Counted from the first letter of the stretch, positions 17,524 through 25,480 are shown. The stretch is 32,936 nucleotides of DNA from an uncultured Bacteroidota bacterium (GCA_903911435.1 CAIWDF010000135.1:1-32936), one strand, 5' to 3'. The notes: generated from the letters alone by a model not told the origin. Translations and numbers: made by a program.

Positions 17524-18714
17524 CTACTTAATTACATTTAATTCTCTTCCTACTTTTTCGAAAGCTGCAAGTGCTTTATCAATATGCTCCTTAGTATGTG
17601 CTGCCGATAGCTGAACACGGATACGTGCTTGCCCTTTTGGTACCACAGGATAAAAGAAACCGATGACGTAAATCCCCTCGGCTAAAAGTTTGTTTGCAAA
17701 GTCTTGAGCCAACTTGGCATCGTAAAGCATAACAGGAACAATGGCTGAGTCGCCATCTTTTATTTCTAATCCAACCTTTTTAATTCCTTGTTTGAAATAG
17801 TTAACGTTCCACTCTAATGTGTCGCGCAAAGTGGTGGCTTCGCTAAGCATATCGAGCACAGCGATAGAAGCGCCCACGATATGAGGTGCTAGTGAATTGC
17901 TAAACAAATAAGGGCGCGAACGCTGACGAAGCATGTCGATGATTTCTCTTTTTCCGGTAGTGAAGCCACCCATGGCACCACCAAGGGCTTTGCCCAATGT
18001 TCCGGTGATGATGTCGACACGATGCATTACATTTTTCAATTCAACAGTGCCTCTTCCTGTTTTGCCAATGAAGCCTGTAGCGTGACTTTCGTCAACCATT
18101 ACCATGGCATTATATTTTTCGGCAAGGTCGCATATTTTGTCAAGAGGTGCTACAAATCCATCCATCGAAAACACACCATCGGTTACTATCAATCGGAAAC
18201 GCTGTGCTTGCGCTTTCTTTAGCTGTTCTTCCAAATCGTTCATGTCGGAGTTGCGGTATTTATAGCGTTGTGCTTTGCATAGCCTAACTCCGTCAATAAT
18301 GGAAGCATGGTTTAGTTCGTCAGATATCAAAGCATCTTCTTCGCCAAGCAATGGTTCGAAAACACCGCCATTGGCATCGAAACATGCAGCATACAAGATG
18401 GTGTCTTCTTGACCAAGGAACTTTGCAATTTTATTTTCCAGTTCTTTATGTATATCTTGAGTACCACAAATAAAACGCACACTGCTCATGCCATATCCGT
18501 GTTTGTCGAGGGTCTTGTGAGCGGCCTCTATTACTTTGGGATGAGAGGATAAGCCTAAATAATTGTTGGCACAAAAGATAATAACCTCTTCACCTGTGCT
18601 TACTTTTACAACTGCTCCTTGTTCGGTGGTAATGATTCGTTCTTTTTTAAACAACCCCGACTCTTCGATGGTTTTTAATTCGGACTGTAAATGATTCTTG
18701 AAATCTCCGTACAT
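17524..18714 (-). CDS. kbl: Glycine C-acetyltransferase (2-amino-3-ketobutyrate CoA ligase)
   Basis: A PLP-dependent alpha-oxoamine synthase of 396 residues. It cleaves 2-amino-3-oxobutyrate with CoA to glycine and acetyl-CoA in threonine breakdown. The Schiff-base lysine is K242 in [12 protein letters not shown], and the cofactor-binding [16 protein letters not shown] lies at 207-221 with H136 for ring stacking. The N-terminal [26 protein letters not shown] is characteristic of Kbl rather than serine palmitoyltransferase or BioF. No threonine dehydrogenase gene is next to it. A TATCTTTGC promoter element lies at 18755-18762. Confidence 0.93.
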   Translation of the reverse strand: MYGDFKNHLQSELKTIEESGLFKKERIITTEQGAVVKVSTGEEVIIFCANNYLGLSSHPKVIEAAHKTLDKHGYGMSSVRFICGTQDIHKELENKIAKFLGQEDTILYAACFDANGGVFEPLLGEEDALISDELNHASIIDGVRLCKAQRYKYRNSDMNDLEEQLKKAQAQRFRLIVTDGVFSMDGFVAPLDKICDLAEKYNAMVMVDESHATGFIGKTGRGTVELKNVMHRVDIITGTLGKALGGAMGGFTTGKREIIDMLRQRSRPYLFSNSLAPHIVGASIAVLDMLSEATTLRDTLEWNVNYFKQGIKKVGLEIKDGDSAIVPVMLYDAKLAQDFANKLLAEGIYVIGFFYPVVPKGQARIRVQLSAAHTKEHIDKALAAFEKVGRELNVIK

Positions 18715-18753
18715 ACTTTATTTTAGTTTTAGTTGAATTTTTCTAATTGTGTG

Positions 18754-18762
18754 GCAAAGATA
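18754..18762 (-). promoter_or_regulatory. Putative -7 promoter element of kbl
   Basis: TATCTTTGC on the minus strand is a full match to TAnnTTTGY, 40 bases upstream of the kbl ATG. No -33 TTG is visible. Confidence 0.5.
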
Positions 18763-18890
18763 ATTTTATTTGTTTATTCTGTAGATGACGGAAAACATAT
18801 TTAGGAATTAACCTCAACTGCCCTCGATACAAACAAGGGAGAGGGGGGCTAATCTGCTTTAGTTACTGGAGCTTTGACACTTTGTTATTA

Positions 18891-19196
18891 TCAAATCCAC
18901 ACTTCAAAATCGCAGCGATTGTCCAATATAGCCAATACCTCTACTGTTGATTTTTCGATTCTATAAAATACTGAGAGCGGTTTACTCAAAACAGCACGCC
19001 TCACATTTTTCTTTTTAGTTGTTTTGGGGTAGAGTTGTGGATAGGATATCACAACTGATTCGAACGATTGCAACAAAGAAAAAAAATGATCCACTTCTTT
19101 TTGTGAAAACTTATTTGATAAATACTTTTTTATAGCAGTTGCATTGCTTAAGGAAGTGCTAGTATAAACAATTTGTTTAATCCTTATTTCAGACAT
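18891..19196 (-). CDS. RelE/ParE-superfamily toxin
   Basis: A 101-residue basic protein. The pattern of a helix with spaced Leu/Phe (YLSNKFSQKEVDHFFSLLQS), a basic KKKNVRRAVLSKPLSVFYRI stretch and a final VEVLAILDNRCD strand is that of plasmid-stabilisation (RelE/ParE) toxins. Its ATG region overlaps the end of the upstream antitoxin gene by 8 bases, the normal antitoxin-first order. Whether it is an mRNA interferase or a gyrase poison cannot be read from sequence. Confidence 0.82.
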   Translation of the reverse strand: MSEIRIKQIVYTSTSLSNATAIKKYLSNKFSQKEVDHFFSLLQSFESVVISYPQLYPKTTKKKNVRRAVLSKPLSVFYRIEKSTVEVLAILDNRCDFEVWI

Positions 19197-19425
19197 TTTT
19201 TATCTTCTTCCAAAAATCTTTAGAGTCAATTACCTTTCCTTCATCTGCATCTTTTATGCCTGATAAAATTTGCTTTTTTTGAACTGTTGATAATTCATTC
19301 CACCAATCTTCGTTTGCTCTTGAAAGTCGAATTCCATCGAGAAAAGAGATTAACTCTTTGTCTGAGAGTTGATTTATCCAGCTTATCAAATTAAGTTTTA
19401 TTCCATTTAGTTCTGCTGTTGACAT
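19189..19425 (-). CDS. Antitoxin of the RelE/ParE pair
   Basis: A 78-residue, largely helical protein with an N-terminal helix (LNLISWINQLSDKELISFLDGI) and a C-terminal half WWNELSTVQKKQILSGIKDADEGKVID, the pattern found in antitoxins paired with ParE-type toxins in Bacteroidota. The acidic GIKDADEGKVI stretch is the usual toxin-neutralising segment. A TATCTTTGT promoter element lies 17 bases before the ATG, giving a very short leader that could allow autorepression. Confidence 0.8.
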   Translation of the reverse strand: MSTAELNGIKLNLISWINQLSDKELISFLDGIRLSRANEDWWNELSTVQKKQILSGIKDADEGKVIDSKDFWKKIKNV

Positions 19426-19440
19426 GGCTTATTTTTTTTT

Positions 19441-19449
19441 ACAAAGATA
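19441..19449 (-). promoter_or_regulatory. Putative -7 promoter element of the toxin-antitoxin operon
   Basis: TATCTTTGT on the minus strand is a full TAnnTTTGY match just upstream of the antitoxin start. Confidence 0.55.
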
Positions 19450-19481
19450 AAGTTTTTATGAATTACTCGTTTTATTCGCCA

Positions 19482-19498
19482 CTAAGACATTAAGACAC
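19482..19498. repeat. Short direct repeat taagaca x2
   Basis: ctaagacattaagacac lies between the antitoxin gene and the T9SS gene. Similar ctaagacac-type short repeats recur in intergenic DNA of many Bacteroidota; origin unknown. Confidence 0.4.
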
Positions 19499-19527
19499 CA
19501 AGTGCTTTGTTTCATTGTGGTAAGCCG

Positions 19528-21759
19528 TTACTCCACCACTATTTTCCTGTTCTCTACTCCAGCTTGAGTAGTTACGGTTAAGAAATAAATACCGGGTTTC
19601 ATTTCGCCTTTTTCTATTACCACTTGTCGGCCTGAAAAATTTATGTTTTTAATTTCTTTTCCAAGTTGGTCGGTTACTTTAACAGTTGTATTCTTTTGTT
19701 CTTTTTGAAAACTAATGATGGTTTGTGTGGAGAAAGGATTTGGATAAATGCTTACTTCATTTTTGTTGGTCAAGTGCGAAACCGAAACCGAAGTGCCGTT
19801 ATTAATAATATTAGAACGAGTGGTAGTGAACGAACGCGTTGGGCTGCACGAAATGCTCCATGCTACATCCACACGATAGCTTGCATTGGGATAACTTGCA
19901 TAGTTCACATCGGTATATGTACTATTGGTTCCGGGTATAGTGGAGCTTATGGGTAAAAAGTTTCCTGTATTGTTATCGTCTCTGTTTACAATATAAAATA
20001 TGACAGGATTTCCCGAGTTTTCTATTTGATATAAAGTCCATATCAAATTTCCATTTCCTAAATGTTGCAAATGGATGGTGTTGTGAAAAGGGCTTAAACC
20101 ATACGTTGTGTCACCGCAAATATCAGTGGCGCGCAACTTATATTTATATGAAGTAGAGTTGGGATTGCTACCGTAATCGTGATATTCGCTTAACGAATCG
20201 TTGGAGACTGAACCAATCAATGTGTATACATTGGTCATTGTTTCACGATATATTCTGAAACTATCAATGGAAGCTGGTAATGTTGATTTTTCCCAAATAA
20301 CAATGTTGTGCGTTGACAAGGAATCAACAGTAACCATACAAATAGAAATGGTATTGAGCATATTTGTTCCAATAGTAGCAACTGATGAAACTGCGGTACA
20401 TCCATTGGCATCGGTAACTGTACACGAATATTGACCTGCATTGATGTTTACACTGGTTAATGTTGTATCACCATTCGTCCAAAGGTAAGAATAGGGTGAA
20501 GTGCCACCACTTGTTGTAGAGGATATGCCACCATTGTTCACACTGCAGTTGGCATTAACGGGCGAAGTGGTTGAAATGGTTAATGGTTGAGGCTGTGTAA
20601 TGTTTATTTGTAAGGTATCCGAAAAGTGATTGTTTGCATCTTGAATAACTATTGAATATGTACCTGCAGCCAAGCCGCTGAACACATCACCCGACTGATA
20701 ATTAACTCCACCATCATTTGAATATTGAAATGGAGGAGTTCCTCCGGTGGCAGTAGCTGTAATACTTCCGGTAGTATTGCCATTGCAATCAACATCGGTT
20801 TTAACCACCGATGCAAAAGGAGGGAAGTCTGCAAGTGTTCGTTTCCACAAACCTCCCTGCATTCCTGCAAATAGCAATGTGTCCATCACATTTAGCGATT
20901 GAACGAAAGGGTTAGCATAAGTAATACCTGTATTGTCAGTAATCCAATTATTGCCGTTATCGGTCGAATAGTAAATTCCTGTACCACTAGTTCCGGCATA
21001 TAAATAAGGACCATTTATGGCTACTGCTAATGTGTAAAGATTAGGATTGTTAGGAAAACTTGGGGTGTAATACGACCAGTTGTAGCCATGATCGAACGAA
21101 CGGTGAACTCCATAAGAGCTTCCTCGCACACCTGCTAACACAACCGAATCGCTGGCGGCTAATGAATAGTAATCATCACCCGACACAAAATTCCAACTCG
21201 TTCCGTTATTGGATGAGATAAACAAAGCTCCACCTACCACATAATAAGTTGCCAGAACAACATTGCTACCACTTGTAACAATAGCTGTGGGTGTTCCGAA
21301 AAACAAACCCGGTGCATGTGTCCAAGTTGCAGCACCGTCTGTAGAATAATAAAAACCAACTTGAGTTACTGCGTAAATACTAGCACCGCTTGTGGTTATA
21401 GAAACGATAGGACCAACTATTGGTAATCCACCAGCAACCTGATTCCAGCTTAATCCATTGTCGATTGATTTATACATTCCGCTATCTTTTGTTCCTGCCA
21501 AAAGAATGGTATCGCTTATCGCCAAACAGTTTATCCAGTTTGACGATGGCAAACCAGTGCTGACATCAGACCAAGTGCCACCACTGTCGATGGATACAAA
21601 TACTTTTCCGATGGTATCGCCTGCGAAAATATGAGTTCCGTTGTTTACAATGCAGGTAGGCGAATATTCAGGATAACTGGTTTGTACCCATTGTGCACGT
21701 GTGGTGAGGCTAATGATAGCCAACACAAGAATTGTTAGTAGTTGTTTTTTCATTTTCAT
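19528..21759 (-). CDS. Secreted BNR/Asp-box propeller protein with SprB repeats and T9SS type A sorting domain
   Basis: A 743-residue protein with a signal peptide (1-22, MKMKKQLLTILVLAII, cleaved near TTRA). Residues ~25-310 form a propeller with six Asp-box motifs (SIDSGGTW, SIDNGLSW, STDGAATW, SSNNGTSW, SFDHGYNW, STDNGNNW), as in sialidases and Vps10-type folds but with no catalytic residues evident. Two SprB-like beta repeats follow at ~311-465 (SITATATGGTPPFQYSNDGG, then SGGTSPYSYLWTNGD), then FN3-like sequence to ~660. The C-terminal sorting domain (YPNPFS, GIYFLTVTT, RKIVVE) directs export through T9SS and attachment to the surface. It follows the next T9SS gene by 38 bases, so they may be co-transcribed. 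The ligand is unknown. Confidence 0.88.
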   Translation of the reverse strand: MKMKKQLLTILVLAIISLTTRAQWVQTSYPEYSPTCIVNNGTHIFAGDTIGKVFVSIDSGGTWSDVSTGLPSSNWINCLAISDTILLAGTKDSGMYKSIDNGLSWNQVAGGLPIVGPIVSITTSGASIYAVTQVGFYYSTDGAATWTHAPGLFFGTPTAIVTSGSNVVLATYYVVGGALFISSNNGTSWNFVSGDDYYSLAASDSVVLAGVRGSSYGVHRSFDHGYNWSYYTPSFPNNPNLYTLAVAINGPYLYAGTSGTGIYYSTDNGNNWITDNTGITYANPFVQSLNVMDTLLFAGMQGGLWKRTLADFPPFASVVKTDVDCNGNTTGSITATATGGTPPFQYSNDGGVNYQSGDVFSGLAAGTYSIVIQDANNHFSDTLQINITQPQPLTISTTSPVNANCSVNNGGISSTTSGGTSPYSYLWTNGDTTLTSVNINAGQYSCTVTDANGCTAVSSVATIGTNMLNTISICMVTVDSLSTHNIVIWEKSTLPASIDSFRIYRETMTNVYTLIGSVSNDSLSEYHDYGSNPNSTSYKYKLRATDICGDTTYGLSPFHNTIHLQHLGNGNLIWTLYQIENSGNPVIFYIVNRDDNNTGNFLPISSTIPGTNSTYTDVNYASYPNASYRVDVAWSISCSPTRSFTTTRSNIINNGTSVSVSHLTNKNEVSIYPNPFSTQTIISFQKEQKNTTVKVTDQLGKEIKNINFSGRQVVIEKGEMKPGIYFLTVTTQAGVENRKIVVE
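19533..19630. repeat. Copy 1 of a 98-bp near-identical repeat encoding the T9SS sorting tail
   Basis: Matches 21803-21900 with 5 mismatches in 98 bases, direct orientation; homology stops sharply beyond cacttgtcgg. Confidence 0.9.
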
Positions 21760-21797
21760 TCAATTTTATTCGTTCCTAATTCGATTGCTGTACTTAT

Positions 21798-23609
21798 TTA
21801 TTCCACCACTATTTTCCTATTCTCTACTCCGGCTTGGGTAGTTAGGGTTAAGAAATAAATACCCGGTTTCATTTCGCCTTTTTCTATTACCACTTGTCGG
21901 TCGCGCACATGAGGGATGGTTCTTATTTGTTTGCCTAGTATATCGGTGAGGATGATGGTTGCGGGTTGTTGGGTTGAGGGTAGTGTGATGGTGGTGTAGT
22001 TGCTAAAAGGATTGGGGGAGATGGTAACAATTGATTGCGGATTATTTAAAGTTGATACCTCCGCGCTAACCTGCACAAACAATAACGAATCGGATAAGGT
22101 GTTAAATAAAACAGGTGCTCCGAATGCATCGTTCGCAGTATAATTTGAAATAGAAAGTTGACACAATGAAGCCGATGTGATATTGTTTTTAACCTGAAAT
22201 TTAAAGTCTGCTATTTTTCCATATCCGTTCGCATCAATATGATTGGTGCGAGTTATAGCACCATACATAGAATTTGCAAGTGGGTCGGATTTGGATATTT
22301 TAAGCGCATCAACACCGGGTGTACCTATCCAACTTGGGGGATAGGTAAGGTTTTCGGTGCCGGGCTGAACCAACGCGGTGGTATAGTTTACTGTAAAGGC
22401 AAGTCCATATAAACTCGAAACAGGGTTGGCTGCATCACCTGCCCAAATTTCGGCATCTACCATATCGCCTGCATTGTAAGAAGAATTATTGGTTACAAAA
22501 TAAATTGTTGGAGATGAGGATTTCGCTTGATTATTAGATAAAGTAGAAATGGCATGTACCAAATTAAAATTAAGATTGATGGCCAACGTGTCGTTAGCAT
22601 CAATGATTCCGTCTCCGTTGCAATCGGCATGTTTTATATCGGCAGCATTTGGTCCTGATATGCCGGTATCAGTAGCGGTATCACCTTGCCAAAGGTTTCC
22701 TTGCACCAAGCGTGGACTAACAGAGGTGGAGTAAAACAAACCTATTGGTAACAAATCAGTATTGGTTACTACCGAATCGAAATTAGCATCACCCGGCCAA
22801 ACCAATTGATTGGAAGCAGTGCATGTGGTATCACAATAAATGATAACATTATAATACGATGTAGCAGCAGGAATGCCATTATCAGTGGCTGAAAAGCTGA
22901 CAATATTCATTCCGGAGTTTTGTATCCAATTGACTAGCCTAATTTGGGTATGTGCTATAAACCCGGTTGTATTCGCAAGAACGATTACATTTGCGACTCC
23001 ATTCAAATTTACACAAACGGAAGTAATTTGTCCTGCTTCCACGGAAGAAAAATCAAGACTTACAAGAATAGTATCTCCAAGATGGCAGGAACGAATGGTA
23101 TCATTATTTTGATACGTGAGTGACTGAGGTGCTATGTTATTTCCGGGGTCGGTAACACAAAGTGTAAAGGTAGTGATAGGAGGAATAGCCGAACCTCCTG
23201 TAAACACTCTGACCCAATAAACAGAACCGATTGAGGTGGAATTATAAGTTAGGATTAAAGTATCTCCTGAAACATGATAATGGTCTGAAAAATGAAAATT
23301 AGTTCCGCAGGCACCTTCGAATAATTCGAAAGTGGCATTAAGACCAGGCGTATTAATCAAAGTGATTTGAATATTATTTGACGTACACGTAAATGAATAC
23401 CAAACATCATCATTTACGGTAGCTCCCCAATAATTAGGAATTCCCGAATTGGTTGCATTGGCAAGGTCGCCTGCTGTGGATGTGCAGGTGGTGTTCATGG
23501 TTAATATGACAGGTGCTCCACAACTATCGTTTGGCGGTGCTTGCCCCTTTACCATATTGCTCCAGCCGATAAAAGCGAGCATAAGAAATAAAATGTAATT
23601 TTTTTTCAT
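21798..23609 (-). CDS. Secreted PPC-like / dockerin-like / cohesin-like protein with T9SS type A sorting domain
   Basis: A 603-residue exported protein. Domains in order: signal peptide (MKKNYILFLMLAFIGWSN..., cleaved near KGQ); a PPC-like beta domain at ~25-150 with NDDVWYSFT; a middle beta domain; two dockerin-like calcium-loop segments (GDANFDSVVTNTD at ~271 and DCNGDGIIDANDT at ~330); a cohesin-like beta sandwich at ~363-513; and a T9SS type A tail (SPNPFSNYTTI, GIYFLTLTT, RKIVVE). I choose the ATG at 23609: the open frame continues to 23669, but a perfect TATATTTGT promoter element at 23666-23674 overlaps that start, and only the later Met gives a clean signal peptide (23615 is a second option). 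It heads a two-gene set with the propeller protein. Function is unknown; adhesion or surface assembly is likely. Confidence 0.85.
   Translation of the reverse strand: MKKNYILFLMLAFIGWSNMVKGQAPPNDSCGAPVILTMNTTCTSTAGDLANATNSGIPNYWGATVNDDVWYSFTCTSNNIQITLINTPGLNATFELFEGACGTNFHFSDHYHVSGDTLILTYNSTSIGSVYWVRVFTGGSAIPPITTFTLCVTDPGNNIAPQSLTYQNNDTIRSCHLGDTILVSLDFSSVEAGQITSVCVNLNGVANVIVLANTTGFIAHTQIRLVNWIQNSGMNIVSFSATDNGIPAATSYYNVIIYCDTTCTASNQLVWPGDANFDSVVTNTDLLPIGLFYSTSVSPRLVQGNLWQGDTATDTGISGPNAADIKHADCNGDGIIDANDTLAINLNFNLVHAISTLSNNQAKSSSPTIYFVTNNSSYNAGDMVDAEIWAGDAANPVSSLYGLAFTVNYTTALVQPGTENLTYPPSWIGTPGVDALKISKSDPLANSMYGAITRTNHIDANGYGKIADFKFQVKNNITSASLCQLSISNYTANDAFGAPVLFNTLSDSLLFVQVSAEVSTLNNPQSIVTISPNPFSNYTTITLPSTQQPATIILTDILGKQIRTIPHVRDRQVVIEKGEMKPGIYFLTLTTQAGVENRKIVVE
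21803..21900. repeat. Copy 2 of the 98-bp T9SS-tail repeat
   Basis: Direct repeat of 19533-19630, about 95% identical in DNA, 2.27 kb away, covering the last ~33 codons of the reading frame. Confidence 0.9.
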
Positions 23610-23665
23610 CACCATCACGATTTGTAATTTGTAAATACAATTAGTTAATGAGCCAATAAGCGATA

Positions 23666-23674
23666 ACAAATATA
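23666..23674 (-). promoter_or_regulatory. Putative -7 promoter element of the T9SS gene pair
   Basis: TATATTTGT on the minus strand is a full TAnnTTTGY match, 51-57 bases before the chosen start codons. Confidence 0.55.
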
Positions 23675-23690
23675 CGGTTTCTTCGATGCC

Positions 23691-23716
23691 TTTGTTGGTG
23701 TTTTTTCACCAACAAA
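23691..23716. other. Perfect 10-bp hairpin with a T6 loop upstream of the T9SS promoter
   Basis: tttgttggtg (23691-23700) and caccaacaaa (23707-23716) pair perfectly around tttttt. It lies just upstream of the TATATTTGT element. It could be a protein-binding inverted repeat or a weak terminator; there is no downstream T-run. Confidence 0.55.
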
Positions 23717-23765
23717 CAAACGACTCATTATATACACCACTTTTTTCATCTCCCAAATATACTAT

Positions 23766-23793
23766 AAAAAATCCTGCCCATAGTGCAGGTTTT
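23766..23793. terminator. Hairpin with flanking A and T runs
   Basis: aaaatcctgc pairs with gcaggtttt (one bulge) around ccatagt. It is a second hairpin behind the stronger one at 23826 and may back it up. Confidence 0.5.
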
Positions 23794-23825
23794 CTAGTTA
23801 TTTTATTGCAACGTCAAGTATAAAA

Positions 23826-23857
23826 AAACCCACTTTGCGATTCGGCAAAGTGGGTTT
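23826..23857 (-). terminator. Rho-independent terminator of the FN3-like gene
   Basis: aaacccactttgc (23826-23838) and gcaaagtgggttt (23845-23857) pair perfectly over 13 bp around gattcg. On the minus strand it is followed by a run of T, 23 bases after the stop codon at 23880. Confidence 0.9.
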
Positions 23858-23879
23858 CGAACTAGCTTTGTTATTCTTA

Positions 23880-24524
23880 TTATAATGGTCTAGCTACCAC
23901 AGGGTCGCTATAAGTAAGGTCGGCAACGGTGCCCATGGCAAACGAAACGAATTTGTAATCTACCTTACTTTCTAAATTTTTGATGGTTCCATGGCGGTGT
24001 GCTGCATAGAAGAACGTCCAAAGTGCAGGGTTGGGTTCCAAGTTGTCGGCTTTGGTGTACATTAGTCCGTATCTTACCGCATTGGCTTTAACGTTGGAAA
24101 TAGAAAAATCAACTTCTTGTATTCCTGGAATAAGGGTAAGTACGGTTTGTTCGAGCTTGCCCTGTGCTTCGCTTTCTTTTTGCAATGGATAACCTGTTTT
24201 TTGAAGTAACCCAAGGTCGGGGCCACAAAAATCGTTGAGCCAATTTCCATTTTTAGTAATCATTTTCTGAGTTTTTAGTCGAGCGGTGGCGGTGTCGCCA
24301 GTTTTGCCCGCATAGGGTGCCGAATTGCGAACGGTATTGTAAATTACAATCATGGAGCCAAGGCTGCCTGCTGGTAGTGGTCCTAGGGTACCCATTGCTA
24401 TCGGGATTCCAGGATAGAGCGCTGTGTTTAAGGTTAATAAATTGAAAATAAGCATTACAGCATCATAAAAATTACTGTCGCTTAGATCACTTAGGTCTGT
24501 GTTAAGTTTAGGACTTTTTGCCAT
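23880..24524 (-). CDS. Uncharacterised Bacteroidota protein with FN3-like C-terminal half
   Basis: A 214-residue protein without signal peptide or membrane segment. The N-terminal part has a helical stretch with DLSDLSDSNFYDAVMLIFNL and a Gly/Pro-rich segment; the C-terminal part alternates strands (VDFSISNVKANAVRYGLMYT, WTFFYAAHRHGTIKNL, YKFVSFAMGTVADL) like a fibronectin type III fold. This resembles a family of ~200-residue Bacteroidota proteins with a helical N-terminus and FN3 end, of unknown function, which I recognise only by pattern. It is the last gene of a minus-strand cassette after a heptad-repeat protein (62-base gap) and an HTH-like protein, and a strong terminator follows. Its leader just before the ATG is A-rich. 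Confidence 0.75.
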   Translation of the reverse strand: MAKSPKLNTDLSDLSDSNFYDAVMLIFNLLTLNTALYPGIPIAMGTLGPLPAGSLGSMIVIYNTVRNSAPYAGKTGDTATARLKTQKMITKNGNWLNDFCGPDLGLLQKTGYPLQKESEAQGKLEQTVLTLIPGIQEVDFSISNVKANAVRYGLMYTKADNLEPNPALWTFFYAAHRHGTIKNLESKVDYKFVSFAMGTVADLTYSDPVVARPL

Positions 24525-24586
24525 TTTTTTTTGTTTTTAATTGTTAATCTATCTGTTTTTGTTTGTTCTGTATTTAAAGTTTTAGG

Positions 24587-24844
24587 TCAAAATTCGAAGG
24601 TCATGAAGTTTCCCGTCTCCTTCACGACTTTTTTCATTTCCGCGATGACTTTTATGTTCTCCGTCATGACTTTTTTCGTTTCCGCGATGACTTTTATGCT
24701 CTCCGCTACGACTTTTTTCGTTTCCGTCACGACTTTTATGTTCTCCGCGATGACTTTTTCTGTTTCCGTTATGACTTTCATGTTCTCCGCTACAACTTTT
24801 TTCGTTTCCGTCACGACTTTTATGGTTTCCGTCACGACTTTCAA
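24587..24844 (-). CDS. Small 7-residue-repeat helical protein
   Basis: An 85-codon reading frame starting with TTG (no in-frame ATG between it and an upstream TAG; agaggg lies just before it). Residues 1-75 are about ten copies of K-V-[VI]-[TA]-E-[TNS]-x, for example KVVTETK and KVIAENI, ending in a short unique tail. The seven-residue period puts Val/Ile on one helix face and Lys/Glu elsewhere, as in a coiled coil or amphipathic rod. Variation between copies is conservative in this frame (V/I/M, T/A, T/N/S), which favours true coding on this strand. It lies between an HTH-like gene and an FN3-like gene. I do not know its function; LEA-like, tail-fibre-like or structural roles are possible. 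Confidence 0.5.
   Translation of the reverse strand: MKVVTETIKVVTETKKVVAENMKVITETEKVIAENIKVVTETKKVVAESIKVIAETKKVMTENIKVIAEMKKVVKETGNFMTFEF
24628..24840. repeat. 21-bp tandem repeat with 42-bp higher-order alternation
   Basis: About ten 21-base units. Two unit types alternate for most of the array: ttttttcgtttccgtcacga (plus c) and ttttatgttctccgcgatga (plus c). It is the DNA form of the 7-residue repeats of the gene at 24587-24844. Confidence 0.88.
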
Positions 24845-24916
24845 ATTTCCCTCTTTAATTTCCTGCTAAATCCATTGACTTGTTATAGTTTTAGACTGCT
24901 TTTTTAAAGATTTCTT

Positions 24917-25267
24917 TTATTCGTTCGACCTATTTTTTTGTTCCTTTTTTTCGTAAATCATCAATTTGTCATTTGCTATCTTAAGCTCTTCTTGCAACCT
25001 ATAGATCTCTAGCGTCTGTTTTCTTATTGTTATACCTTGCATTTCTGCTTCAAACTCTTTGTCGTCAGTTATCGTAGGTTCGGGGAAAACGATATTGAAA
25101 TATTTTTCTACATTTCTCCGATAAGGTTCTTTTAATGTTTCCTGATGAAAAAGTTTGTAAAGTACCGAACGAGAAGTGCCTATTTGTCGAATAAACTCTT
25201 GTTCCGAAAACAATTTCTTTTTCTTTAGTTCTTCAAATTTCCCTTTTAAATATTTCCCCTCGTCCAT
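24917..25267 (-). CDS. Small HTH-like DNA-binding protein with C-terminal coiled coil
   Basis: A 116-residue charged protein. Residues ~8-55 (KFEELKKKKLFSEQEFIRQI, then GTSRSVLYKLFHQ) read as a helix-turn-helix of XRE or resolvase type, with TSRSVLYKLF as the recognition helix. The C-terminal 45 residues (ITIRKQTLEIYRLQEELKIA) form a probable coiled coil. It heads the cassette with the heptad-repeat and FN3-like genes, so it may be the local regulator. I do not recognise a specific family, and no clear TAnnTTTG element precedes it. An alternative is a phage- or plasmid-type accessory regulator. Confidence 0.65.
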   Translation of the reverse strand: MDEGKYLKGKFEELKKKKLFSEQEFIRQIGTSRSVLYKLFHQETLKEPYRRNVEKYFNIVFPEPTITDDKEFEAEMQGITIRKQTLEIYRLQEELKIANDKLMIYEKKEQKNRSNE

Positions 25268-25460
25268 TTTTGATGTAAAAGTAAAGTCGGAAATTGCAAC
25301 TATTATCCTGATGTTGTCTTGAATATAAATAGAAGCAGGATTATGTCGGGATTGTCTAGGAAAGCTTATGAACTCATAAAAAACAATTCGGTGTTATAAT
25401 GAATGGGAAATTAATGAAGGAATAATTTTATTATTCTTCCTTTAATTTGATTCAGCCGAT

Positions 25461-25480
25461 TTCTTCAAGAGGTTGAAGAA
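25461..25480. other. Perfect 8-bp hairpin with GAGG loop
   Basis: ttcttcaa and ttgaagaa pair around gagg. Just upstream, gaaggaataa and ttattcttc (25416-25439) form a second, imperfect hairpin. Both lie in the 344-base gene-free stretch 25268-25611, which otherwise holds only the CAATTG repeats and a promoter element. Confidence 0.6.

Noticed and set aside
23610-23669. Longer N-terminus of the dockerin/cohesin-like T9SS protein
   Set aside because: It overlaps the TATATTTGT promoter element and would bury the signal peptide.
24531-24869. 112-residue plus-strand frame across the 21-bp repeat
   Set aside because: Its pattern (TFxFSxMTFF) is the shadow of the minus-strand heptad gene, lies antisense to a minus-strand operon, and overlaps the promoter side of the FN3-like gene.
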